A stretch of 64,000 nt of DNA from Calothrix sp. NIES-4101 (GTDB lineage Bacteria > Cyanobacteriota > Cyanobacteriia > Cyanobacteriales > Nostocaceae). Positions 56,414 to 64,000 of this stretch are shown one piece after another. Within the stretch, counting starts at the first letter, position 1. Each line of letters begins with the position of its first letter. Below the pieces are notes generated by a model. The model did no database searches. It worked only from the letters and a program-made list of their open reading frames with translations, and had not been told where the DNA came from. Position numbers and translations under genes: made by a program. The stretch lies in assembly GCA_004296455.1 (NCBI GenBank), contig AP018280.1, forward strand, positions 186,001 to 250,000. The letters are read 5' to 3'.

Positions 56414-56755
56414 ATGATTGAACTTGTTAGTCATCAACTCTGTATTAATTGCAACGTTTGTGTTCAGGTTTGTCCAACCAATGTTTTTGACGCAGTTCCC
56501 AAGCAACCACCAGCGATCGCTCGCAAAGAAGACTGTCAAACTTGCTTTATGTGTGAAGCATATTGTCCTGTTGATGCGCTGTATGTTGCTCCCGAATCCC
56601 ATACAGAGATTGCTGTGAATGAAGATGATTTAATTGCTAGTGGCATTATGGGTGAGTATCGTCGTACTTTGGGTTGGGGATATGGTAGAAAAAACAATAG
56701 TGAGTTAGATACTGCTCATAAACTCCGCCAACTACCGCGTCCTTATCAAAGTTAA
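56414..56755 (+). CDS. Dicluster 4Fe-4S ferredoxin, partner of the second flavoprotein
   Basis: 113 residues. CINCNVCVQVCPTNVF and CQTCFMCEAYCPVDALYV bind two [4Fe-4S] clusters, and a tail of about 45 residues (EIAVNEDDLIASGIMGEYRRTLGWGYG) follows, which the ferredoxin at 18234 lacks. AGGAACAGTATC precedes the ATG. It lies 21 bases after the flavoprotein, as aprA-aprB genes do. Electron transfer to that protein is a firm inference. Confidence 0.85.
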   Translation: MIELVSHQLCINCNVCVQVCPTNVFDAVPKQPPAIARKEDCQTCFMCEAYCPVDALYVAPESHTEIAVNEDDLIASGIMGEYRRTLGWGYGRKNNSELDTAHKLRQLPRPYQS

Positions 56756-56773
56756 TTTTGCGTAGGTGTCGAT

Positions 56774-57457
56774 GTGCAATTGGTGATTTTTGATATTGAT
56801 GGTACTCTCACCCAATCCAATGATTTGGACAATGACGCATTTCTACAAACTTTATTTGATGTGTTCGGTTTTGTAGAAGTATCAAATGATTGGATTTCCT
56901 ACAGCCATGTCACCGATGCGTGTATTTTGAAAGAGGTATGTCAAAATTTTCTCAATCGGATTCCCTCTTCCCATGAAGTGACGATATTTCAAACAAGGTT
57001 GCTGAAATTATTAACTGAGAGTGCAACTAACATCGGAGGTATTCAACCGATCTCAGGAGCATCTAACATTCTATCCAAACTACTCATATCCCCTAATCAT
57101 CACATAGCTTATGCGAGTGGAGCTTGGAGAGTCTCAGCCCTTTTTAAACTTCAATCAGCAAATTTGCCAATTGAAAATATTCCTTATGCTTTTTCTGATG
57201 ATGACGAATCCCGTGAGGGAATTATCAAAATCGCACTAAATAGAGCCGAAAAACAATATGGTCAAGTATTTTCCAACATTATTTATGTCGGTGATGGAAT
57301 TTGGGATATTCGTTCTGCAAAGAAGTTGGGATATGGGTTTATTGGGATTGCATCTGGTGAGGAAGCTGAAAAATTACACATTGAAGGAGCAACTTATATT
57401 TTTCCAGGTTATGATGATGCCGAAATTTTCTTGAATGCTCTAGCTTCTACAGGATGA
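56774..57457 (+). CDS. HAD-superfamily hydrolase
   Basis: 227 residues from a GTG 18 bases after the ferredoxin stop. Motif I VIFDIDGTLTQSN, motif II YASGAW, motif III region ENIPYAFSDDDESREGIIKIAL and motif IV IYVGDGIWDIRSAKKLGYGF. It fits HAD-IA phosphatases. Close spacing suggests it is in the flavoprotein-ferredoxin operon and might dephosphorylate an intermediate. Confidence 0.8.
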   Translation: MQLVIFDIDGTLTQSNDLDNDAFLQTLFDVFGFVEVSNDWISYSHVTDACILKEVCQNFLNRIPSSHEVTIFQTRLLKLLTESATNIGGIQPISGASNILSKLLISPNHHIAYASGAWRVSALFKLQSANLPIENIPYAFSDDDESREGIIKIALNRAEKQYGQVFSNIIYVGDGIWDIRSAKKLGYGFIGIASGEEAEKLHIEGATYIFPGYDDAEIFLNALASTG

Positions 57458-57499
57458 AAATTGAGCAGATGCTCATATTTCTGTATATATTCACAACGC

Positions 57500-58159
57500 A
57501 TGAAGCCTTTTTGTGTAATTTTTGATTTGGATGGAACGTTAGTTGACAGTGAGAGACTTTGTAACCAAGCATTTATCGATTTACTACCGTTTCTGATAGA
57601 CTCAGTTGACAATTTGATGTGTCGATATCGTGGCAAAAAGCTGGCTGTAATATTAGCGGATTTAGAATTAAGATATGGCGTAAAGCTGCCGATAGATTTT
57701 GAGGCAAGATATCGTCAACGAGTAGATGAATTATTTGAATTTTACTTGCAGCCAATCATAGGCGTTCCAGAGATGCTAAAAACTCTAGAATATCCTTTCT
57801 GTATTGCCTCAAGTGCCCCCATAGCAAAAATTCGCAAGGCTCTCAATGTAACCAATCTGTCGCATTACTTTGGCGATCGCTTGTTTAGTTCCTATGATAT
57901 TAGTTCATGGAAACCCGAACCAGGTTTATTCCTATATGCAGCAAGTAAAATGGGGTTTTCACCCGAACATTGCGTTGTTATTGAGGATAGCGATGTGGGA
58001 ATTGAGGCAGCACGTTTAGCTCGAATTTATGCTTTGAAATATTCTCATAAGGAGGAAGGAAAGGAAAAAAGTAATGTATTTTCTAATATGGAATTACTGT
58101 CAAAACAGCTTGACAAAATTTATGCGATTAAATGCGATCGCTCTACCTATGATTTGTAA
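57500..58159 (+). CDS. HAD-superfamily hydrolase, beta-phosphoglucomutase-like
   Basis: 219 residues from the ATG at 57500 (the frame is open earlier but the family begins here). FCVIFDLDGTLVDSERLCNQAF, CIASSAP, SSWKPEPGLFLYAASKMGFSPEHCVVIEDSDVGIEAA cover motifs I-IV. It resembles the protein at 63264. Members act on sugar phosphates or phosphonates. It ends the run of plus-strand genes before the FGE promoter region. Confidence 0.85.
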   Translation: MKPFCVIFDLDGTLVDSERLCNQAFIDLLPFLIDSVDNLMCRYRGKKLAVILADLELRYGVKLPIDFEARYRQRVDELFEFYLQPIIGVPEMLKTLEYPFCIASSAPIAKIRKALNVTNLSHYFGDRLFSSYDISSWKPEPGLFLYAASKMGFSPEHCVVIEDSDVGIEAARLARIYALKYSHKEEGKEKSNVFSNMELLSKQLDKIYAIKCDRSTYDL

Positions 58160-58512
58160 AAATTTGCAAAACTAATCTGTTGATTACTCCTCTCTAGTGA
58201 AACTTTTTATACGCGAGACTACTCACTTGCTTGCTAGATTCACGTCTATTTTGTGAGATTCAGTAAAGTTCTTGACTTATTTTTGCTTAAGAGGTAGTTT
58301 AATCAATATCTTAGTTAAATACGGTATCTCTATCAACATACAGTATTTTAATCTTTCTAGACAAACTGAAGTTTTGTTTAGACAATTTAAGATGATGTTA
58401 ATTTTTGAGTAAAAATTGCGAAAAATCTGTTGATTTATTTACATATATAAATTTTTAAAGGCTTGATTTAGTAAATATTTGAGCGATATTTATTCTGAAT
58501 TTTAATTTCCTT
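58160..58512. promoter_or_regulatory. Leader region of the FGE-arylsulfatase operon
   Basis: No gene seen. It contains CTATCAACATACAGTATTTT (58330-58349), 15 of 20 positions equal to the site before the second Rrf2 gene, and just before it AAATACGGTATCTC, which adds an ACGGTAT half. This suggests the sulfatase operon is under the same control as the rest of the island. Confidence 0.45.
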
Positions 58513-59538
58513 TTGTTAGCATTAAATACCACTGTGTCCAGGAAAAGTTGTTTAGCACTGTTGTTGATTATAGGAATAGCAATCGCACTCATAATTCCTC
58601 CTGCTTTTGCAGCTAGTACAAATCCCTGTCCTTTAGAAATGGCAATGATTCCCGGTGGAAAATTTATGATGGGGTCAGATAATTCCACTTATATAGAAGA
58701 ACTTTCGGCACAAGAGGTGACAGTTAGTTCTTTTTGTATAGATAAACATGAGGTGAGCAATTCGCAATTTGCAGAGTTTGTCAAAGCGACAGGATATGTA
58801 ACAGTTGCAGAGCGTCCTTTATCAAAGGAGCAGTTTCCCGATTTACCAGATGAGCAAAGATTACCTGGTTCACTAGTTTTTCAAATCGCAAAACCAGGAG
58901 CAAAATACCTGAGTTGGTGGCATTGGCAAATAGGGGCGAATTGGCAACATCCATTTGGGTTAGAAAGTGCGCTTACCCATCAAGAAAATTATCCAGTTGT
59001 GCATATTGCCTACGAAGATGCCCTAGCCTATGCCCAATGGGCAGGAAAATCACTACCTACCGAAGCCCAGTGGGAATATGCTGCTCGTGGTGGATTAGAC
59101 AACGCAACTTATGCCTGGGGCGACCAATATTCTGAGAAAAAAGCCAACACATGGCAAGGAATCTTTCCCTTTTTTAATACCAAAAGCGATGGTTACGTGG
59201 GTATTGCTCCTGTTGGTTCCTTTCCATCCAACGGTTATGGTCTTTATGACATGACAGGTAATGTCTGGGAATGGACGGCAGATTGGTTTCAACCGGGACA
59301 CAACCATAAAAGCCATAGTGTTAATCCCACAGGACCAACAGCAAGCTTTGACCCCAATAAGCCTAGCGAAACAGTTCTCCATGTAATCAAAGGTGGCTCT
59401 TATTTGTGTGCGCCCAATTATTGCAGTCGCTTCCGTCCAGCAGCACGAGAATCTCAAGCCCCCGATACGGGAACTACTCATATCGGATTTCGCTTAGTGA
59501 AGAATTTGACTATAGATATAGATAAGGATGAAGAATGA
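58513..59538 (+). CDS. Exported formylglycine-generating enzyme (sulfatase-modifying factor)
   Basis: 341 residues from TTG; a GTG at 58537 is an alternative start. A signal peptide (about 12-34, [22 protein letters not shown]) is followed by the FGE-sulfatase domain: [47 protein letters not shown], and the end [19 protein letters not shown] with both active cysteines (about 299 and 304) of aerobic copper-dependent FGE. It converts the sulfatase active-site Cys to formylglycine with O2. Its stop overlaps the arylsulfatase start by four bases, so they are translated together. Secretion of FGE suggests modification outside the cytoplasm. Confidence 0.9.
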   Translation: MLALNTTVSRKSCLALLLIIGIAIALIIPPAFAASTNPCPLEMAMIPGGKFMMGSDNSTYIEELSAQEVTVSSFCIDKHEVSNSQFAEFVKATGYVTVAERPLSKEQFPDLPDEQRLPGSLVFQIAKPGAKYLSWWHWQIGANWQHPFGLESALTHQENYPVVHIAYEDALAYAQWAGKSLPTEAQWEYAARGGLDNATYAWGDQYSEKKANTWQGIFPFFNTKSDGYVGIAPVGSFPSNGYGLYDMTGNVWEWTADWFQPGHNHKSHSVNPTGPTASFDPNKPSETVLHVIKGGSYLCAPNYCSRFRPAARESQAPDTGTTHIGFRLVKNLTIDIDKDEE

Positions 59539-61895
59539 AGTTTAAATCAATACACTGGAATTTATTTCCAGATACAGCCAAGGCGATCGCGTTATTTTTA
59601 CTCGTAATTTTATTAACGATCGATAGCCCTGCTCTAGCAGCCACATCGCAGATTTTACCTGTTCCCGAACCAGAGTTCAAGGGGAAAATTGGTCTGACCT
59701 ACAAAGAATCACAACCAGACTTTCCCCAACCCATCAGCGCCCCAGCTAAAGCTCCTAATGTCTTGCTGGCAATTTTAGATGATGTGGGTTTCGGACAAGC
59801 CAGTACCTTTGGTGGGGTGGTGGAGACTCCCAACCTCACTCGTCTCGCGGAAAGAGGGTTGCGCTACAACCAATTTCATACCACAGCCCTATGTTCGCCG
59901 ACCAGGGCAGCTTTGTTAACTGGACGTAATCACCATTCGGTAAATACAGGAGTGGTGGAAGAATTAGCTACAGGTTATCCCGGCTACACAACAGTTTTAC
60001 CTAAGAGTGCTGCCACGGTTGCGGAAATACTGCGACAAAATGGCTATAACACCGCAGCCTTTGGTAAATGGCATAACACCCCTGACTTTGAAACTAGTGC
60101 TGCCGGACCCTTCGACCGTTGGCCCACAGGGTTAGGTTTTGAGTATTTTTACGGCTTCCTTGGTGGTGATACTAATCAGTGGAGTCCAGCTTTGGTCGAA
60201 AATACCAAACGTGTAGACAAACCCAACAAACCCGATTATCACCTAACACCTGACCTCGTAGACCATGCGATCGTCTGGATTCGCAATCAAAAATCCATTG
60301 CTCCCGAAAAACCCTTTTTCGCCTATCTGGCTACCGGAGCAACCCACGCACCCCACCATGCTCCCAAGGAGTGGATCGATAAGTACAAAGGTAAATTTGA
60401 CCAAGGCTGGGATAAATTGCGCGAGGACATCTTCAATCGCCAAAAACAACTGGGTGTAATTCCTGCCAATACCCAACTTACTCCCCGTCCCCCAGAACTA
60501 CCTGCTTGGGATTCCCTCTCGGCAGACCAGCAAAAGCTCTATGCCCATATGGCTGAGGTATTCGCGGGATTTTTAGCCCATACAGATTACGAAGTCGGTA
60601 GGCTAATCGATGCTGTTGAGCAGCTTGGCGAACTTGATAATACCCTGGTAGTTTACGTAGTTGGAGATAATGGAGCTAGCGCCGAAGGGGGATTAACCGG
60701 AAGCGTCAACGAACTGCAAGTTTTCAATGGTGTACCCGAAAATCTCCAACAACTCCTAGCTGCCTACGATGATTTGGGTAGCCCCAAAACCTTCAACCAT
60801 TTTCCCGCAGCTTGGGCATGGGCAGTTAACACACCCTTCCAATGGACAAAGCAAATCGCCTCCCACTTTGGTGGTACTCGTAACCCTCTGGTGATTTCCT
60901 GGGGTAAAAATATTCAAGACCAAGGTAGTATTCGTAGCCAATTCCATCATGTTATTGATATTGCACCCACTATTTTAGAAGTAGCGGGAATTACTGCTCC
61001 GAAGGAAGTTAATGGTGTCAAACAACAACCAATCGAAGGTACTAGCCTTGCATACACATTTAATGATCCGAATGTGTCTTCCCATCGGGAAACTCAATAT
61101 TTTGAGATGCTCGGCAATCGAGCCATTTACCATGAAGGTTGGATTGCAGCAGCGCGTCATGGTCGCTTACCTTGGGAACGGACTGTCAAAGGCAGTTTTG
61201 AGACAGATGAGTGGGAACTGTACAATATTGCCGAAGATTTTAGCGAGGCAAATAATCTAGCGAAGCAAAACCCAGATAAGCTAGAAAAACTGCAAAAGTT
61301 ATTTTTAAAAGAAGCCCGTAAGCACCAAGTACTACCATTAGACGATCGCATCGCTGAAAGATTTGATGTCAAAATTCGCCCCAGTCTCACCAAAGGACGC
61401 ACAAGATTCACCTACTATCCTGGTACAGTTGGCATTCCAGAAGGTAGCGCTCCCAACCTCAAAAATCGCTCCTTCACAATTACCGCGAATGTAGAAGTTC
61501 CAGAAAATGGAGCCGAAGGTGTTCTCCTTACCCAAGGTGGGCGCTTTGCAGGTTGGAGCTTCTTTCTCAAGGATGGCAAACCTACCTACGTCTACAACTA
61601 CGCCAATACAGCCCGTTACACCATCCAATCCCCGGAAAAATTGCCCTCCGGTAAATCCCAAATTCGATTCAACTTCGACTATGACGGTGGTGTCGGTACG
61701 GGTGGCACTGGTAAATTATTTATCGGCGATCGACAGGTAGCTGAAGGTCGAGTTGATAAAACCATTGCTTACCGTTTAGCCCTGGACGAAACTTTTGATG
61801 TGGGCAGAGATACGGGTACTCCAGTCGTGGATAGCTATCAAGTACCCTTTGCTTTCACTGGTAATTTACAACAAGTCAGCTTGGAACTCAAGTAA
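59535..61895 (+). CDS. Exported arylsulfatase
   Basis: 786 residues. Signal peptide about 15-36 ([19 protein letters not shown]). [15 protein letters not shown] gives the metal Asp pair; [15 protein letters not shown] carries the C-x-P-x-R motif with Cys120, the residue turned into formylglycine; [21 protein letters not shown] and [12 protein letters not shown] complete the active site. The last 170 residues form a separate beta-rich domain ([23 protein letters not shown]), as in large AtsA-type enzymes. It releases sulfate from aryl (or alkyl) sulfate esters. Its upstream partner is the FGE gene. Confidence 0.95.
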   Translation: MKFKSIHWNLFPDTAKAIALFLLVILLTIDSPALAATSQILPVPEPEFKGKIGLTYKESQPDFPQPISAPAKAPNVLLAILDDVGFGQASTFGGVVETPNLTRLAERGLRYNQFHTTALCSPTRAALLTGRNHHSVNTGVVEELATGYPGYTTVLPKSAATVAEILRQNGYNTAAFGKWHNTPDFETSAAGPFDRWPTGLGFEYFYGFLGGDTNQWSPALVENTKRVDKPNKPDYHLTPDLVDHAIVWIRNQKSIAPEKPFFAYLATGATHAPHHAPKEWIDKYKGKFDQGWDKLREDIFNRQKQLGVIPANTQLTPRPPELPAWDSLSADQQKLYAHMAEVFAGFLAHTDYEVGRLIDAVEQLGELDNTLVVYVVGDNGASAEGGLTGSVNELQVFNGVPENLQQLLAAYDDLGSPKTFNHFPAAWAWAVNTPFQWTKQIASHFGGTRNPLVISWGKNIQDQGSIRSQFHHVIDIAPTILEVAGITAPKEVNGVKQQPIEGTSLAYTFNDPNVSSHRETQYFEMLGNRAIYHEGWIAAARHGRLPWERTVKGSFETDEWELYNIAEDFSEANNLAKQNPDKLEKLQKLFLKEARKHQVLPLDDRIAERFDVKIRPSLTKGRTRFTYYPGTVGIPEGSAPNLKNRSFTITANVEVPENGAEGVLLTQGGRFAGWSFFLKDGKPTYVYNYANTARYTIQSPEKLPSGKSQIRFNFDYDGGVGTGGTGKLFIGDRQVAEGRVDKTIAYRLALDETFDVGRDTGTPVVDSYQVPFAFTGNLQQVSLELK

Positions 61896-62005
61896 TTAAG
61901 AATTGGGGGATAGGGGAGACAGGGGGGAAATTTCTTCTTTTTCTTGCTCTCTTTCTCCTTACACTTTTCCCTACCTGATAACCTGCCCCATATTTTTCTC
62001 AAAAC

Positions 62006-62884
62006 ATGAACGAACTATTAGCAATCATCGACAAAGTTACCCTCTTCACATTTATTATTTGCACGATGTTTAGTGCAGGCTTAAGTTTAACAATAGAAAA
62101 AATTTGGGAACCACTCCGCAGTCTGAGACTCGTAATCTTGTCTCTGTTGGCAAATTTTGTATTAGTCCCACTTTTTATTTATTTGTTGGTACAAATAGTA
62201 CCTCTCAGCGAACCCCTCAAAAATGGTTTACTGATTATGGCACTGGCATCAGGTCCCCCTGCTTTGCCTAAACTTGCCCTGATTGTTAAGGGAAATATCG
62301 CCTTTTCTGTGGGATTAATGATGATGCTGATGCTCGGCACAATTTTTTATCTGCCGATAGTTTTACCGTTAGTGGTGGAGGGTGTAGAAATTAGCTCTTG
62401 GGACATCGGTAAACCCTTATTGTTGCTGATGCTTGGTCCCCTAGCGATCGCATTATCTATCAAAGCCAAATTTGCGGCGATCGCTGTTATTATTCAACCA
62501 ATTTTTGTGAAATTATCAAGCGCTGGTTTGCTTTTAGGTTTAGTAGTCCGATTAATCGTTCATACGAACGACATTATTGGCTTGTTAAAAACAGGGGCAA
62601 TTTTTGTTTGTGCAGTATTTATTATTTTTTCCTTTTGCGTTGGCTATCTTTTAGGTGGTCCCGGTATTGATACCCAGCGCGTACTCGCAGTGGGAACAGC
62701 CCAACGCAATTTTGCCGCCGCATTATTAGTCGGTACAAATAATTTTACAGACCCCAATGTGGTAAGTATTATTATGGTGACAAGTCTATTAATGATGGTG
62801 ATAGTTATAATTTTTGGCTCAAAATTTATAGAAATAGACCAATCAGAAAAAGAAGAAAGCAAACAATTAGAAGCGATAGGATAA
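62006..62884 (+). CDS. BASS-family (bile acid:sodium symporter-like) transporter
   Basis: 292 residues with about 9-10 membrane helices. ICTMFSAGLSLTIEKIWEPLRS and LLIMALASGPPALPKLALIVKGN correspond to the conserved crossover region of the BASS fold, with GTAQRNFAAALLVGTNNF as the C-terminal Glu/Gln-Asn region. Members import organic anions, including sulfonated bile acids, pyruvate and sulfate, with sodium. Following the sulfatase, it may take up an organic product or a sulfo-compound, which is inference. Confidence 0.75.
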   Translation: MNELLAIIDKVTLFTFIICTMFSAGLSLTIEKIWEPLRSLRLVILSLLANFVLVPLFIYLLVQIVPLSEPLKNGLLIMALASGPPALPKLALIVKGNIAFSVGLMMMLMLGTIFYLPIVLPLVVEGVEISSWDIGKPLLLLMLGPLAIALSIKAKFAAIAVIIQPIFVKLSSAGLLLGLVVRLIVHTNDIIGLLKTGAIFVCAVFIIFSFCVGYLLGGPGIDTQRVLAVGTAQRNFAAALLVGTNNFTDPNVVSIIMVTSLLMMVIVIIFGSKFIEIDQSEKEESKQLEAIG

Positions 62885-63263
62885 AGCAATATTTTCATTC
62901 ACAAATCAGCATGAAAATCCCAATCTAAAATTATATAATAGGTGTGTAATAACTTCAGTATAATATATCAATTTTCCAAACAATATATTTAATTGTTAAA
63001 TATATTGATTTTGATTTAAATACGATAACAAATAATATGATTTGCTATAAAAAGTCCTGCTATATTAAACATTGAATAATTCTTTAACGAAACGCATAAT
63101 ACTAATAAATAACAAATCAATTATAGCGGTTCCAAATCTGGTGAAGTACATTTTCCAAGCTAATAACCTTTTCCTACGAGACTTAAATATACCTCAGTAG
63201 CTTAGGAACGGCTATATGAATATATAATTGACTATTCTATCTGAAGATGTTGAAGTTTAAAAA
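62885..63263. other. AT-rich spacer
   Basis: No gene seen. Very AT-rich with repeated TTAAATATATT words. It contains the end of the transporter unit and the promoter of the HAD gene. No clear terminator hairpin or motif was found. Confidence 0.4.
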
Positions 63264-63908
63264 ATGGGCAAACATCAATTAGACTTGATAATTTTTGATT
63301 GTGATGGAGTATTGGTTGATAGCGAACCAATTATTAATCGCATTTTTGCAGAAACACTTACTGAAGCTGGCTTTCCTATCACCTATGCAGAAGTAACTCA
63401 AAAATTTATTGGCAAGTCCTTAAAAACCTGTTTAGAGATTATCGAGACATCTTACAACAAGCCATTGCCCAAAAACTTTATGGAACTTTGTAAAGAGCGA
63501 GAAATCGTTCCCTTGTATAAAGAACTAAAACCAGTTCCAGGAATTAGCGAAGTATTGAAGCAGATTACATTACCAAAATGTGTGGCATCAAATAGCAGCC
63601 ACCGTCATATTCAAATGGTATTAAACTTAACAGGTCTTCTACATCAATTTGCTGGAAAAATATATAGCTGTTACGATGTTCCACGTCCTAAACCTTTTCC
63701 TGATGTGTATCTCTATGCTGCCGAACAAATGAATACTAAACCAGAAAATTGTGTTGTTATTGAAGATTCTCCGACGGGTGTAGAAGCAGCATATGCAGCA
63801 GGAATGACTGTTTTTGGTTATTCCCAACATAGTGATGGTGCAGCTTTAGCTGCTGCTGGAGCCAAGATTGTATTTAACGATATGCGGCAACTTTGTCAAC
63901 TACTGTAA
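63264..63908 (+). CDS. HAD-superfamily hydrolase, beta-phosphoglucomutase-like
   Basis: 214 residues. DLIIFDCDGVLVDSEPIINRIF (motif I), KCVASNSS (motif II), DVPRPKPFPDVYLYAAEQM (Lys of motif III) and NCVVIEDSPTGVEAAYAAGMTVFG (motif IV). It is related to the protein at 57500 and of the RbsK/GpH-like phosphatase type. It stands alone at the right end. Substrate unknown. Confidence 0.9.
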   Translation: MGKHQLDLIIFDCDGVLVDSEPIINRIFAETLTEAGFPITYAEVTQKFIGKSLKTCLEIIETSYNKPLPKNFMELCKEREIVPLYKELKPVPGISEVLKQITLPKCVASNSSHRHIQMVLNLTGLLHQFAGKIYSCYDVPRPKPFPDVYLYAAEQMNTKPENCVVIEDSPTGVEAAYAAGMTVFGYSQHSDGAALAAAGAKIVFNDMRQLCQLL

Positions 63909-64000
63909 CTAAACCCGATAGTTCAATTAAAATACGCAACTGGAAGTGCTAAATTACGACCATATTGGCAAAAACTACAACCTTTACCGTCAACCCGATC

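Overview
The window looks like an accessory chromosomal region of a filamentous cyanobacterium, probably of the Nostocales. The palindrome GCGATCGC (HIP1) occurs dozens of times inside genes and spacers, the DNA is AT-rich, and many proteins are of cyanobacterial type (a serine acetyltransferase with a long C-terminal tail, a Mrp ATPase, Uma2, a small protein resembling DUF7219, an ISAzo13-like transposase). I found no rRNA, tRNA or CRISPR array.

The theme is acquisition and processing of sulfur, especially organic sulfur. Bases 1-8600 hold a cut DUF202 gene, an Rrf2 regulator, a TTC38-like TPR protein, a PhnD/SsuA-like protein, a VOC protein, a shortened mgtC, an ISAzo13-type transposase gene split by a frameshift, and cysA. 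Bases 9000-14000 hold a two-domain rhodanese, a Crp-type regulator with serine acetyltransferase (cysE), a second Rrf2 regulator and an SsuA-like lipoprotein. Bases 15100-25700 hold an AprA-like flavoprotein, a GST, an AprB-like ferredoxin and a HEAT-repeat protein, then a 2-hydroxychromene-2-carboxylate isomerase-like protein, a 2OG-Fe(II) dioxygenase, Mrp, an SDR, a RibD-like deaminase, a lipase-like hydrolase and a DOPA 4,5-dioxygenase-like protein.

Bases 26200-44900 hold a CmcJ/NvfI-type oxygenase, three more GSTs, two MFS transporters, a ComB-like phosphatase, a nitroreductase, an SDR whose 3' end was rewritten by an IS4-family element, a dienelactone hydrolase, a flavoprotein fused to a persulfide dioxygenase, an AhpD-like protein and a threonine aldolase. 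Bases 45200-64000 hold a NtaA/DszA-type flavin monooxygenase, an amidohydrolase, an esterase, an aldo/keto reductase, two GNATs, several HAD phosphatases, an ABC exporter, a second flavoprotein/ferredoxin pair, and an exported formylglycine-generating enzyme overlapping an arylsulfatase, followed by a BASS-type transporter.

The simplest reading is a scavenging island. Sulfate esters would be cleaved by the arylsulfatase after activation by its partner enzyme. Sulfonates or thioethers would be taken up and opened by flavin- and iron-dependent oxygenases. Glutathione adducts and persulfides would pass through the GSTs, the rhodanese and the persulfide dioxygenase, and the sulfur would enter cysteine through CysE. 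A similar 20-base motif lies upstream of at least six transcription units and may mark a common regulon; the two Rrf2 proteins are the obvious candidate regulators. The island has been hit repeatedly by small transposable elements. Four non-autonomous elements with clean inverted repeats and target duplications can be read directly, and removing three of them restores the open frame of a broken gene exactly.
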